Of a DNA stretch of 64,000 nt, positions 26,507 through 36,899 are shown piece after piece; within the stretch, counting starts at the first letter, position 1; each line of letters begins with the position of its first letter. The position numbers and the translations under genes were made by a program. The notes beneath the pieces were generated by a model that saw only the letters and a list, made by a program, of their open reading frames with translations, searched no databases and was not told where the DNA came from. The stretch is taken from the NCBI GenBank assembly GCA_044228685.1, contig JBGAUL010000023.1, positions 1 to 64,000 of the forward strand. Reading direction: 5' to 3'. Origin of the DNA: JBBATK01 sp044228685. GTDB taxonomy: Bacteria; Bacteroidota; Ignavibacteria; Kapaibacteriales; NICIL-2.

Positions 26507-29500
26507 ATGAAAAAGCAGTTAGCCCTCATATTATTTACACTACTTGGTTTGTACTCTGTTGTTGCGACGGCAAAGAGTACTGACGTCAAGGCCGTGTGGT
26601 CCTCAACTGAAGCTGTTTGTTCGAGCCGTAGTTGGACGAGTCCTTTGGTGCTTAGCGACGGACAATCTTGTGTCTTCAGTTGTGATTCAAATAGCGCACA
26701 TCCCCGTCTTCTCGCATTCAATCTCAGCGATGGCAGTCTGCGCATGGCACTTAATGTCGACAGCTTGATGAGCGCACATGGATTGGCGAAAGCACAATGG
26801 CTCGGACGGTTTCAACTCCGCAATGATTCGTTGGATGTACTGTGTCAAGGTGTTGACCCAAGCGACAGTAGCTACCATTTCTACACCATAAGTGGCTCGT
26901 GGACTAAAGGCAACTATACTTTGTTGCCGGAAGTTGTTGCGTCGAAGGACATAGCACGCGATCTCAGACTTATCGGTCGCAGTGCCGATGGTTGCTTGTT
27001 CTTTCGTACTGCGACAATTAAAGGTGTGCAACACACTAGTGGTCAATACACCTACACTGATTACACCTATTATCTAAGCTTGACGATTTACCAGGCATCG
27101 ACTTCGCAGTGGAAGACATTTAGTCACCAGCAAGAAGGCGAAAGACAGTACAACGTTTCCTTTACTGCAGATCTTGGTTACACCGAATTCCCTGAAGTGC
27201 ACAATGGAATTCTCATTAGTCCTCCCTTCGTTATCAGATCCTACGCCAGTGATCAGGCAACTGACCTCGCCGACAACAACAACACTGGTTGGATCTCAAG
27301 TGCATTTGTTGGGGGATGTGTTTCGCGAGACTTGCGTTGGTGTATTAATAGCAATTACTCAGTATTCATTGGTGACTCCACTGAATACTTGCGACCCAAC
27401 CAACGACTTTGTCTGTCCGCCAATGCATATCCAACATGCATGACATCCCAAGATCATAAAGTTCTTCTCAATCAAGCAGCAACAAGCGGAGCGCAACTCG
27501 TTGTTTACGACTTTGCTTTGCAGTCTGCACTCGATACTCTCAAACTCCCCTTGGCTCTTCACAGCAGATGTACGTTGGCTCGGCATGACTCACTGCTAAT
27601 CATACATGAAGGCACAAAGCTCAGTGCCTATTCATTGAACTTTCTGACCACAAACCGGGCAAAGGTCTCTTTACCAATTCGTGACGAGAGTTGGCCATGT
27701 CCGATGAGAACAAATCTCGATACGCTGTTTTTTAACTCACAACTATGTGCAGAGGGACCTGAGTTCGTTTATTCATGGGACTTTGGCGACGGCGCTTCGG
27801 CGCATTCTCGACTCGCACAACATCAGTACGCACAAGCAAGCAATTACACGGTTCGGTGTATTTGCAAATCAACTGTCAATGCTGACTCTTGTGCGCTGAC
27901 AACCAGCGTGAGTGTTCGTGAGGCAAACACTATTACTCGCATGACCATCAGTCCTATTCAAACCTTAGAGAGCACGCTATTCCGACTCTATGCTTATCCA
28001 TTTGCATCAACATGGTGCAAAGCATCTCCTTCAATTGTAGCAAGATTCGTGCACAAGGACACGACGCTCAGCTTTCGAGTAGAAGGATCAACATTGAATA
28101 TCGATGTCAGTCTGAAGCGTACAGGAGACTATACCGTAAATCTATACCTGTACCTTGGCGCCGTGCTATTTGACTCGATAGTGAATTATTCCAAAGTCAC
28201 TTGCCTGCCTGCGCCACATTATGATAACTCAGTCTGGTCATCGTGGATGCGTCTACCCATCAACCACATGTGCCTCAGCAAAGCCGGCTCTCTTATCGTT
28301 GTTGACGCTTCGTCCACAATATGGCAGAACACTCGCCTCACTGAAGCAAATCTTGAGAAGACTAGCTTCCAGCCAAAGGCAAAAGATTTCGTTAGTGCGC
28401 TTACGCGTAAAGACAGTTCGTATCGCGTGTGGACTGCTCCGAGGATTACAATGACGCAATGCACAAGCACAGGCGAGATAGAAAACGAACGCGCAAGTCT
28501 TCTAACACTGCCTGATAACGTTGATAAAAGTGGCTATGAAAATTGGCGAGGATATCAGTTTTATTGGACGAATAGAACTGAGTATCTAACTACTGTCATC
28601 GAGCCCGCCAAAGATGAGCTTTGCATAAAGGTCTTCGGCCAGTCAACAAACCAGAACCCGCACTTTCCGCCGCCCTTTACAAGCACATTGTTGTTTGCCC
28701 GAACTCAAGTCGGTGATTCGACCTTGAAATTCCACGAGGCACTGAGAACTTTTGAGGCGTCCGAAGCATCCGGCGGTTTAGCTTACTATGCGCTTGGCGA
28801 TAAAGTTCTCTTTGTAACGAAAACGAGTCGCAATGGCTTGTCATATCCCTACCTATTGAATTTACTTGATCTCGAAAGCGCTAAGAAAACGATCATAGAT
28901 AGTCTTAGTGCACCGGCTCTTGGCTACGACGAATACAGTAGAACATTTGTCACCACCCGAGGCCGCTATGACTCTCTCTCAGTTATCAAACGTCACTCAC
29001 TCCCGAACTGCAGAAGCATAGAGTGCTTCGCCGACCAAAACTACGTTCTCATTATCAGCGATACATCGGGTGTCTATCCTGGCTCTACGAGTTCGTCCAC
29101 ACTTCGCATCATTCGCTTGTCTGATGAAAAGCTTGTGTTTCAAACCGTCACGAGAACGAAGATTTTACATGCTAAAATTTCGTTTTGTTCTGACTACTTC
29201 GTGATCGCCGAAGAGGATGGTCGATTGACTTGCTTCAACACTCCCGCTGAAATTCAACGACTCTGCGTCGATGCGAAACAAAGTCCACAACCAACATCGT
29301 CTCACGAGTTACTAACTTCACCGAATCCGGCATCAACCAGCGCTTCTGTTTCGATTGAACTGAATTCGCCTGCTGATGTCAACATCAAAATCTATTCACT
29401 TCACGGTTCGGTTGTGCATGACGCCACTTACCCGCAGCTAAGCGTTGGCCCGCACTCAATTGTCTTCGATACTTCTAATCTTGCAATTGGATGTTGGATA

Positions 29501-29560
29501 GTGGAATGTCAGGCGGGTGACCAACATTACTACTCTCGCTTCGTGAAGTTGCGTGAATGA
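26507..29560 (+). CDS. Large secreted PKD-domain protein, T9SS cargo
   Basis: 1017 aa from the ATG at 26507 (MKKQLALILFTLLGLYSVVATA, a clear signal peptide); 40 extra in-frame codons upstream are not protein-like. Residues 30-400 are beta-rich and probably propeller-like. A PKD domain lies at about 413-470 (FVYSWDFGDGASAHSRLAQH then YTVRC). A second beta-rich region of about 450 aa follows. The last 85 residues (SPNPASTSASVSIEL, IKIYSLHGSVV, GCWIVECQAG, SRFVKLRE) are a T9SS type A sorting domain. Surface-attached or released protein; no enzyme motif found. Confidence 0.83.
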   Translation: MKKQLALILFTLLGLYSVVATAKSTDVKAVWSSTEAVCSSRSWTSPLVLSDGQSCVFSCDSNSAHPRLLAFNLSDGSLRMALNVDSLMSAHGLAKAQWLGRFQLRNDSLDVLCQGVDPSDSSYHFYTISGSWTKGNYTLLPEVVASKDIARDLRLIGRSADGCLFFRTATIKGVQHTSGQYTYTDYTYYLSLTIYQASTSQWKTFSHQQEGERQYNVSFTADLGYTEFPEVHNGILISPPFVIRSYASDQATDLADNNNTGWISSAFVGGCVSRDLRWCINSNYSVFIGDSTEYLRPNQRLCLSANAYPTCMTSQDHKVLLNQAATSGAQLVVYDFALQSALDTLKLPLALHSRCTLARHDSLLIIHEGTKLSAYSLNFLTTNRAKVSLPIRDESWPCPMRTNLDTLFFNSQLCAEGPEFVYSWDFGDGASAHSRLAQHQYAQASNYTVRCICKSTVNADSCALTTSVSVREANTITRMTISPIQTLESTLFRLYAYPFASTWCKASPSIVARFVHKDTTLSFRVEGSTLNIDVSLKRTGDYTVNLYLYLGAVLFDSIVNYSKVTCLPAPHYDNSVWSSWMRLPINHMCLSKAGSLIVVDASSTIWQNTRLTEANLEKTSFQPKAKDFVSALTRKDSSYRVWTAPRITMTQCTSTGEIENERASLLTLPDNVDKSGYENWRGYQFYWTNRTEYLTTVIEPAKDELCIKVFGQSTNQNPHFPPPFTSTLLFARTQVGDSTLKFHEALRTFEASEASGGLAYYALGDKVLFVTKTSRNGLSYPYLLNLLDLESAKKTIIDSLSAPALGYDEYSRTFVTTRGRYDSLSVIKRHSLPNCRSIECFADQNYVLIISDTSGVYPGSTSSSTLRIIRLSDEKLVFQTVTRTKILHAKISFCSDYFVIAEEDGRLTCFNTPAEIQRLCVDAKQSPQPTSSHELLTSPNPASTSASVSIELNSPADVNIKIYSLHGSVVHDATYPQLSVGPHSIVFDTSNLAIGCWIVECQAGDQHYYSRFVKLRE

Positions 29561-29718
29561 GAGTAGGCGTGCGGGTCTCGCAAGCTTAACTTATCAGCGG
29601 GTTGTGATTACCAAGTCGCGGCTTGTTGTGCGTGACCTCGACAGAAACAAACTGGCAAAGCTTTGGGAATGGTTCTTTTCAGGAAAGTATGAGAATGCTA
29701 TTCTCTCCCTCCCCATCC

Positions 29719-31634
29719 TCACTCAATAAAATACGTCCGCATCACACCTTTGCCCTTTACCTCGATTTCGCCTCGAGGAATGAAGGTGCACGATGAATTG
29801 CGAGCTTGTAGCTGTGCGACGAATTCTTCGGTGCAGTGTATGCGTCCGGCGACGCCGTAGCTCTCCATACGACTGGCAGTATTGACGGCATCGCCCCAGA
29901 GATCGTAGAGGAATTTGTTTTCGCCCACCACACCGGCCGCTGCGGGACCGCAGTTGAGTCCGATGCGCACGTGAATCTCCGGTAGTGCTGTTATCCAGCT
30001 CCGATCTCCAAGATGATCCGGAAACTCCACAACGAGATTGTTCATCACGTGCAACAGCTTCAAAGCCGCTTGGGCAGCGCGCTCTGCATGATCCTCTTGA
30101 GGAATTGGCGCACCGGCAACAGCCATGTAGGCATCGCCGATGGTTTTGATTTTCTCAAGACCAAACTCGCGCATTACACCATCTGCTGCTGTGAAGATGG
30201 CGTTGAGCAAATGAACAAGTTGTTGGGCATTGATATTGGAGGACAAGCGAGTGAAATCGACGATGTCCATGAAGAGGATGGATACGGCATCAAGGTGATC
30301 AGCTATCGGACTCTCACCATTGATAATACGGGCGGTGATTCCTTCAGGCAGAATGTTATTGAGAATATTCTCCTTCTCCTGTGCTCGCGCACGCTCTGCC
30401 GCGAGATGACGTTCACGTTCTGCTTCCTTGCGCTCCATCTCTAGCTTTGCAGCCTGACGCTGCGCACCCTCAACATTGATTTGCTCTTTGAGTTTCTCGT
30501 ATTGATCACGCGCCTCATAAGCCTTCTCCCATTCGCCTATTTGCTTGTACAATGAATCCAATGATTCATAGGCAACCATGGTAATACTCTTGATGCCGTG
30601 CTTAGTACTTAAATCAACGGCTTGTTTAAGGTAGGATTCGGCTATTTCCGGTGAGTATCCTGCATAAGCGCGTTCGGCGAATAAGTCGCCAAGACCGTTC
30701 AGCCAGTGCAGCTGAGGATAGACTACACCGATTTCAACAGATTCGCGCAACGCTTCGGTGAGATACTCGAGGGCTTTGTCGTAGTCGCCGAGACTCTTGT
30801 AGGCATGACCCATATTACCCCGCGAGACCGCTGCATCTCGTCGCTCACCAAGCTCCAGCTGTACCTTCAAAGCCCGTCCAATAATGTCGAGCGCTTTTTC
30901 GTACTCGTGAATTCTAAAGTACAAGGCACCAATACTGCTGAGTGAAAACGCGACCGCGCTATGTTCTCCGATTTCTTCAAACAAACTCAAGGCTTGCTGA
31001 AACGACTCCAATGCTCTCTCATGATTTCCAAAAGCTTGGTACACCACCGCAATGTTGATGGTGTTCGTTGCGATTCCGTTTTTGTCTTCTAACTCTTTCT
31101 CTAAATCCAAGGCTTTAACGAAGTACTCGAGTGCCGTGGTGTAGTCGGTGAGCTCTTTGTAGGCTATGCCAAGTTGACCGGTAATTCTCGCCGATAAATC
31201 TCGGTTGTTGTCGTGGTCGCTAATCTCCAACGCACGACGATATGTGTCAATCGAGAGCTGATACTGCGATGTGCTTAAATATGCACGACCCAGGTTAGCA
31301 TACAGGTCAGCAAGGCGAAGAGGATTTTTAATTTTCTCGGCATAATTAATACCGGCAACAGCCGTGCGAATAGCTTCCTCGTAACTGCTGCGGTTGAGCG
31401 CTATAACATTGAGACGATTGTAGGCATGAGCCACGATACCAATGAGTTTTCTCTGATTGACTCATTGTCTTCCGTACGGCTATTCTGATACTCAGGCACT
31501 AAATGCTCGAGCTTTTCTAAGACAGCACGTGCCCGCTGCGCAGCGCTGTCATACTGTCCAGCCTGAGACTCATCTCGAGCCACCAGCAAAGACTCCTGCG
31601 ATTCTTCTAAGAGTGCTTCTAGATTTTCTATCAT
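29719..31634 (-). pseudogene. TPR adenylate cyclase (4 of 6), split by a frameshift
   Basis: The N-terminal 60 or so residues (MIENLEALLEESQESLLVAR to NESIREN) are read from 31634, then the frame shifts. The rest (GIVAHAYNRLNVIALNRSSY onward, about 570 aa) is open in another frame to 29719. Adding one base to the T4 run at 31447-31450 joins them as SIREKLIGIVAHAYNRL, the expected pre-TPR helix. The cyclase domain is intact: FMDIVDF, EKIKTIGDAY, YDLWGDAVNTASRMESYG. A GTG at 31434 could start a shortened but catalytically complete protein. So the gene may be broken, functional in shorter form, or affected by a sequencing error. It is the LWGD-subtype partner of 31848-33467. Confidence 0.82.
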
Positions 31635-31847
31635 CGCATATTTGTTTTCTGTTCGCAGTGGAATATACTTACACTTGGTCAACTTGCCAGCAAGGAGAGG
31701 ACTCGAGTGATCGACAAGATTCTAAATCACCTACGATGGACCTTCGGCTGATTGACCCTTTACTCGGGCTGATAGGCGCAGACTGTCTACATCGGGTAAT
31801 ACTGCACACAAGCAAATGCGAGAATTACACTTCGAGATGTAACAATA

Positions 31848-33467
31848 TCAATCAATAAAATAGGTCTTTAAAACACCTTTGCCCTTGACCTCGATTTCTC
31901 CACGTGGAGTGATTGTACAAGAATGCTCGTGATTCTGAAGTTGCTTGATGAATTCTTCGCTGCAGTGAATACGACCGGCGACACCATGACTTTCCATGCG
32001 CGAGGCTGTGTTCACTGCATCGGAGTAAACATCATATACAAATCGATCCCGTCCTACAACGCCCGCCACGACTGGTCCGCAGTGCAATCCAATGCGAATT
32101 GCAAAGTCTTTTGCATCGGTCATGTATTCCAGTGCAAGGTCCGGCAATCTGACTGTGTGCAACATTTCCTGCGCCGCCTTCGACAAGCGCAAGGCGTGAT
32201 CGTCGCAAATCACCGGTGCGCCGGCTATGGCCATATATCCGTCGCCCATTGTCTTGATCTTTTCACAGCCATGTGAGCGAATGATACGGTCATACTCACC
32301 AAATATCTGACCGAGAACACGCACAACGATTTGTGCCGGCATTTTTGCTGAGAGTGTTGTGAAACCGCGTATATCGGCAAAGAGGATTGAGACGTTCGGG
32401 AAATAGTCGGCTATTTCCTCTTCTTCATTCATCATACGCTCGGCTATACTTTCGGGAAGTACTCGATGCAGCAGAGAGCGCGTTGTCGCGCTGCGTGCGC
32501 GCTGAACCTCTATCTCTTTTTCTCGCTGGGCAGCCTCTCGTTCATAGCCAAGCTTCTGCGCCATTTGCTTTACCTCCAATGAGTTTGTCTCAAGTTCGAG
32601 CTTATGATACACATCAAAGTGCTCCAGCGCTTTCTGCCACTCACCTTTTTGACGGAAGAGATCGCTCAAGGACTTATGAAGATAGGTTTGATTTGCCTTT
32701 GAGTCCATTTCATGACTAATGTCCAATGCTCTTCGATACAATTGTTCAGACTGAACAAGATCATACAATGAGTAATCCGGATCCCGATAGATCTGTCCCA
32801 GACTATCCAGAATCAAAACCATGTTGTACCGGTCATTGAGAGATTCTGCAATCGGAAGCATCTCCAAAAACAACGGCACACTCTCATCAAATCGCTGCAT
32901 GGTACTTAGCAGCGCGGCAATGTTGATCGTCGTCAAGACAACTCCACGTTGGTCACCGAGTTCTTCATAAAGCTTCCGCGATTCCTCAAACATCTGCATC
33001 GCCTGCTCATTGCGTTCGAAGTGCATGTGAATGCCCGCCAGGTTGCATAAAATGTTAGCTTGATATTGCACAACATTTTCTTGAATTGCTAACTCAAGTG
33101 CCTGCTGCTGATAGTCCATGGCGCGCTCGAAATCGTCAACATGAGTGTAGATCGAACCAATGTTACACAGCATCCCAACAATCGACCGAACATCAGAAAT
33201 CTCCTCTGCCTTTTCTAACACCGTCGTGTAAAACTCAAGCGCTTCTCTATTGTTTCCACGAATAGCCTCGACGTTGCCAAGACCGGTTATCGCCTGGCAT
33301 AACACGACATTGAGTTGTCGCAACACGCTACTATCCGCCTCGGCAATCGCCAGTCGCAGCTCCTCAGCAATCACTTGAAACCCCGCATAAGCCTTGTCTA
33401 ACTCACCCTGCCGCTGCAGCAAAGACGCCGCTTGGAGTCGCTGTTCGTATTCTTCGAATGGATACAT
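31848..33467 (-). CDS. TPR-repeat class III adenylate cyclase (5 of 6)
   Basis: 539 aa from the ATG at 33467 (MYPFEEYEQRLQAA), matching the usual N-terminus of the group; 25 upstream codons are not protein-like. It has fewer TPRs (about 60-290) than its relatives. The linker helix is about 300-350 and the cyclase domain about 355-539, with FADIRGF, EKIKTMGDGY and YDVYSDAVNTASRMESHG. All catalytic and ATP-selecting residues are present. It lies 213 bases upstream of the frameshifted cyclase on the same strand and the pair may be co-transcribed. Confidence 0.92.
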   Translation of the reverse strand: MYPFEEYEQRLQAASLLQRQGELDKAYAGFQVIAEELRLAIAEADSSVLRQLNVVLCQAITGLGNVEAIRGNNREALEFYTTVLEKAEEISDVRSIVGMLCNIGSIYTHVDDFERAMDYQQQALELAIQENVVQYQANILCNLAGIHMHFERNEQAMQMFEESRKLYEELGDQRGVVLTTINIAALLSTMQRFDESVPLFLEMLPIAESLNDRYNMVLILDSLGQIYRDPDYSLYDLVQSEQLYRRALDISHEMDSKANQTYLHKSLSDLFRQKGEWQKALEHFDVYHKLELETNSLEVKQMAQKLGYEREAAQREKEIEVQRARSATTRSLLHRVLPESIAERMMNEEEEIADYFPNVSILFADIRGFTTLSAKMPAQIVVRVLGQIFGEYDRIIRSHGCEKIKTMGDGYMAIAGAPVICDDHALRLSKAAQEMLHTVRLPDLALEYMTDAKDFAIRIGLHCGPVVAGVVGRDRFVYDVYSDAVNTASRMESHGVAGRIHCSEEFIKQLQNHEHSCTITPRGEIEVKGKGVLKTYFID

Positions 33468-33980
33468 GTGGTTGTCTCTGATTATTGCACATTGAAGTAC
33501 ATGCTTTCGTGCAATTGTTCGTATAACACAAGTAGTGACCACTATCTCACGCGATAGTGTCGTCTAACGCAAAACAATACACCAAGCACTGCTTCAATTT
33601 AGCATCTGCACCTGCTCAGAAATAGCACCTGTTATTCAACCAATCCGAGCCAGATTTCTTGAGTGCCTTTACTAACACATCAGCTGCCATTGCGAATGCT
33701 TTGCTGTTGCATCAACACTCCTCGCTTTTGCATCTAGTTCGCAAATCCCTAATACACTTGCGTTCGACAAACTGCATGCGAAGTTTGATTAGATATGCTC
33801 ATGAGTTGCGTCAATGCAAAGTGTAGGTCGGCTTAGGAGTACACGAATTGACTTGTTTCGTTAGCAGCGTAGTGGCAATCGTAGAAGTGCTGAATATTCC
33901 CCTTTAGTACCGTATGACAATATTGCATGCTATAAGATCACGTGATCTTTCTCAACTATCAAGACATTGCTGGACGCCGC
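33468..33980. other. Intergenic with one perfect palindrome
   Basis: No gene recognised. The only structured element is the 16-base perfect palindrome AAGATCACGTGATCTT at 33934-33949, 31 bases beyond the stop codon of the following minus-strand gene. It has no loop or long T-run, so a terminator role is doubtful. Confidence 0.5.
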
Positions 33981-36605
33981 CTATCGCAAGCCTGAACACA
34001 CTATTCTTCTCAAGCGAACGCTTCCATCCTGAAATTCAAATCGTAGAAGATAAAGTCCGTTGACAAGTTCCGACAGCTTCGTCACTACTACTTCGTTCGA
34101 TAGTTTCGAAAAGCTCAAGTGTGATTCTCGACCAACTATATCAACAGCAACGACATCGTTGAGAAAGTCTGCATCCGCGTCGATGGAGAAAGGCCACTCA
34201 TCACGATCAACGAGTTGGGCGATGGATGTCTTGGTATCATCAAAGGATGCGGGATCTTGCACCTCACTAGCCAAGAGATCTTGCACTCTTACAATGGTAA
34301 CTACATTGTCACTATCAGCAATGGCGAAAGCACTAGCGTCCTTCGTCCATGCAAAGGTCGAAATAGTTATGCCGTTGTGGCCGGATCGACTGTAGTTCCT
34401 GTCATTCTTAATACTCAGATTTGGAATGAGGTGCACAACAGAGTCATGACCATGAACTATCTGACCATCGGCATGACCATCACGATTAATTCGCACTTGA
34501 AACTGTTGATCCGGATGACAATACACGTAACACGGACTTAGTGTTATCGATTGTTGAAGTGTAAACGGATTGGCAAGAAGCACTCCGTCTTCGATAGAAC
34601 GCACAAACAAGGAATCGTGCTGGTATAGTCCGTTCCATTGAACAGGGACAGTACTCTCCCGCTTTGTGGCGCTGTTTAACCTGCGTTGCTTGATATCGAA
34701 CAAACCTTCAGAAATGCTAACAAACTGACCTGAATCACCTACTCGTCCAATTCGAGAATCGGTGAACACGCTATCTGTAAGAACTACACACTCTTTACGC
34801 TTAAGATCTACGACACCTATTGTACCGCCATTCATACTCACAACAAGCGAATCGTTTTGCCGACAGAATTTTGCGCTTGTTAGATAATCAGGAGTCGAAA
34901 TGGTTGCCACTGTTTTTTGGCTCGCGACATCATAGATTTCTACGCTTTGCTCGAAGCGATCTAGCGCGACTATACTTGTACCCGTCGCGCAATCCAGCAA
35001 GCGAACAGGTCCATCGCGGCTAATGACGCCAATAGAATCAAGACTAATTGCATCGACAAGCAAAACCGCTCTCAGATTATTACGCCAGATGGGAACGAAA
35101 TAGATTTCGTTGAAATCGCTGTAGTGCGGGTCTTCAACATCCATCTGACTCCCGTACGACTTCTCGCGTAGAGTACCCGTGCTAAGGTCGAATTGTGCGA
35201 TAGAACTCGATTCAGACGCAAAGTCCATGATATTGAGGAAGCGACCTTTGCCGACAAAATCCAACCAGCGTACAGTCTTCAGATTTCTGAGTTGTGGAAT
35301 TGGCGTCTTCTCTTGTCCACTCTCAAACTGAATCCTGCGCACTTGATTTGCACTGTTCAACACAACAAGTGTTGAATTGGCGGCATAATAATCCATCGCA
35401 CACAGAGCAGATTTCGAAGCGTCTTTGTAAATGTCACTCAGCAGCAAAGAAGCTCCCGACCTTATGTTGATGACGTAGCCTTCATTCTGTTCGTTGCCGC
35501 AATCAACAACAAGCATACTGTCATTCAGAAAACGGGCAATTGACGGCGCTTTCAGATGCTGCAATTGGGTCTTGAATTGCAGTCGTCCGTCGGCGCAGGA
35601 ATACAAATTCAGCTCTTGATTTCGCAGCACAACAACATGGGCACTCCGATCAAGCATGATAACGCTTGCCAATTGTACACTCAGAGAAAGTACCCTTGTA
35701 TTGGTCAAGTAGTCAAAACAGATGAGACTATCACTCTTGGTCCAATAGCTCACAACGGCACGATACTCGTGAGGCCACACACTAACAATACTATCCTTTG
35801 AGTTAATCCGATAAACCTTCTTCGTGGCTCTGTGGTACAATGAAAACGAGTTGACAGGCGGATTGCTTCTTGTTTGCCATATATCCGACCATGCGACATT
35901 GTAAAAGTATCCAAAGCTCTCCGGGATTGTGTCCGGCGCGATTGTCGATACACCGCTCCTACTGGCAATCTGATATACATCCATGCCACTTGGATGTTGA
36001 ATTGACCTGAATAACTTCAGTGAGTCGTGATAATTCACAACAGATTGCGCATCCCGCCATATGCGAGTTGTCTGAAGCGAGTCGATGTACTTTCGTTTTA
36101 CTAAATCATACCAAAGTCCGCCTATATTCAATGCACCGCCGTCTTCACTTGGAGTGAAGGTCAATGCGGGATAACATGGGATCTCGTTAACGGCTTCAAA
36201 TTGATCCAGTCGGAACTGCGTAATTGTTGTTGAATCTGTCTTTGCAAAGAGAAACAACGAGGAGTCGCTCTTAACAAAACAAACGCCGCGTCCGCTTCCT
36301 TTCCACGACCAAGCCAACCCATTGCAAACAACTGAAACTGTATATGGCTTCGCCCAGCGTCTAACACAGTAGGGCTGCACTACATAGTTCCCAATCTCGC
36401 GTGTGAAATCACTTAGGAATAACTGATAAACAGTATCTCCGCTCGCAGCATAGGCAGTCTCTGCTAAGATGCCGGTGTAGTCGGACTGAAGCGGACATGC
36501 AATTCTCAGAAGAGTGTCGATTGATGTAGCTCGTAACAGACTTGTGCTTGATAAAGCACAAATCAGTGTCGTTACTGTGAACACGCTGTATCTAAAGAAT
36601 CGCAT
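33981..36605 (-). CDS. Large secreted beta-propeller protein, probable T9SS cargo
   Basis: 874 aa from the ATG at 36605; the frame opens at a TTG four codons earlier. The signal peptide is residues 1-26 (FFRYSVFTVTTLICALSSTS). The body is WD40/YVTN-like: repeated blades such as SIVALDRFEQSVEIYDVASQ, KTVATISTPDYLTSAKF and VVDLKRKECVVLTDS, each about 40 aa, suggesting two propellers. The end (VVAVDIVGRESHLSFSKLSN, LVNGLYLLRFEFQDG, RRIVCSGLR) fits a divergent T9SS type A sorting domain. No catalytic motif. Confidence 0.78.
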   Translation of the reverse strand: MRFFRYSVFTVTTLICALSSTSLLRATSIDTLLRIACPLQSDYTGILAETAYAASGDTVYQLFLSDFTREIGNYVVQPYCVRRWAKPYTVSVVCNGLAWSWKGSGRGVCFVKSDSSLFLFAKTDSTTITQFRLDQFEAVNEIPCYPALTFTPSEDGGALNIGGLWYDLVKRKYIDSLQTTRIWRDAQSVVNYHDSLKLFRSIQHPSGMDVYQIASRSGVSTIAPDTIPESFGYFYNVAWSDIWQTRSNPPVNSFSLYHRATKKVYRINSKDSIVSVWPHEYRAVVSYWTKSDSLICFDYLTNTRVLSLSVQLASVIMLDRSAHVVVLRNQELNLYSCADGRLQFKTQLQHLKAPSIARFLNDSMLVVDCGNEQNEGYVINIRSGASLLLSDIYKDASKSALCAMDYYAANSTLVVLNSANQVRRIQFESGQEKTPIPQLRNLKTVRWLDFVGKGRFLNIMDFASESSSIAQFDLSTGTLREKSYGSQMDVEDPHYSDFNEIYFVPIWRNNLRAVLLVDAISLDSIGVISRDGPVRLLDCATGTSIVALDRFEQSVEIYDVASQKTVATISTPDYLTSAKFCRQNDSLVVSMNGGTIGVVDLKRKECVVLTDSVFTDSRIGRVGDSGQFVSISEGLFDIKQRRLNSATKRESTVPVQWNGLYQHDSLFVRSIEDGVLLANPFTLQQSITLSPCYVYCHPDQQFQVRINRDGHADGQIVHGHDSVVHLIPNLSIKNDRNYSRSGHNGITISTFAWTKDASAFAIADSDNVVTIVRVQDLLASEVQDPASFDDTKTSIAQLVDRDEWPFSIDADADFLNDVVAVDIVGRESHLSFSKLSNEVVVTKLSELVNGLYLLRFEFQDGSVRLRRIVCSGLR

Positions 36606-36899
36606 TGTATTAGGCAATGGTTGGCGATCGCGTCTTCAATTTACATGTTTTCTCGGGCACCAATTCCGTCCAAGACGGTAGTCAAAATTCCGATTTGAAT
36701 TAAACGATACATTGCCGCCCAACCAATCGACTAAGTGACGTGCTCAGTCTGCAACTTCTATCTTTGGTGATGCATAAAGTCAGTCGAAAAGCTGCCGAAC
36801 AACTGATTTAATCTCACCCACTACCCACCCCCTTCTTTTCCCTCCCATCACTCTTCCTTACTCTGTATTTTGCCGTCCTACAACTCGCCGCAAAACATC
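36606..36899. other. Divergent intergenic region, C/T-rich right end
   Basis: Presumed promoter region for the propeller gene (minus) and the metalloprotease gene (plus). About 36810-36865 is strikingly pyrimidine-rich on the plus strand, just before the metalloprotease start. Confidence 0.45.
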
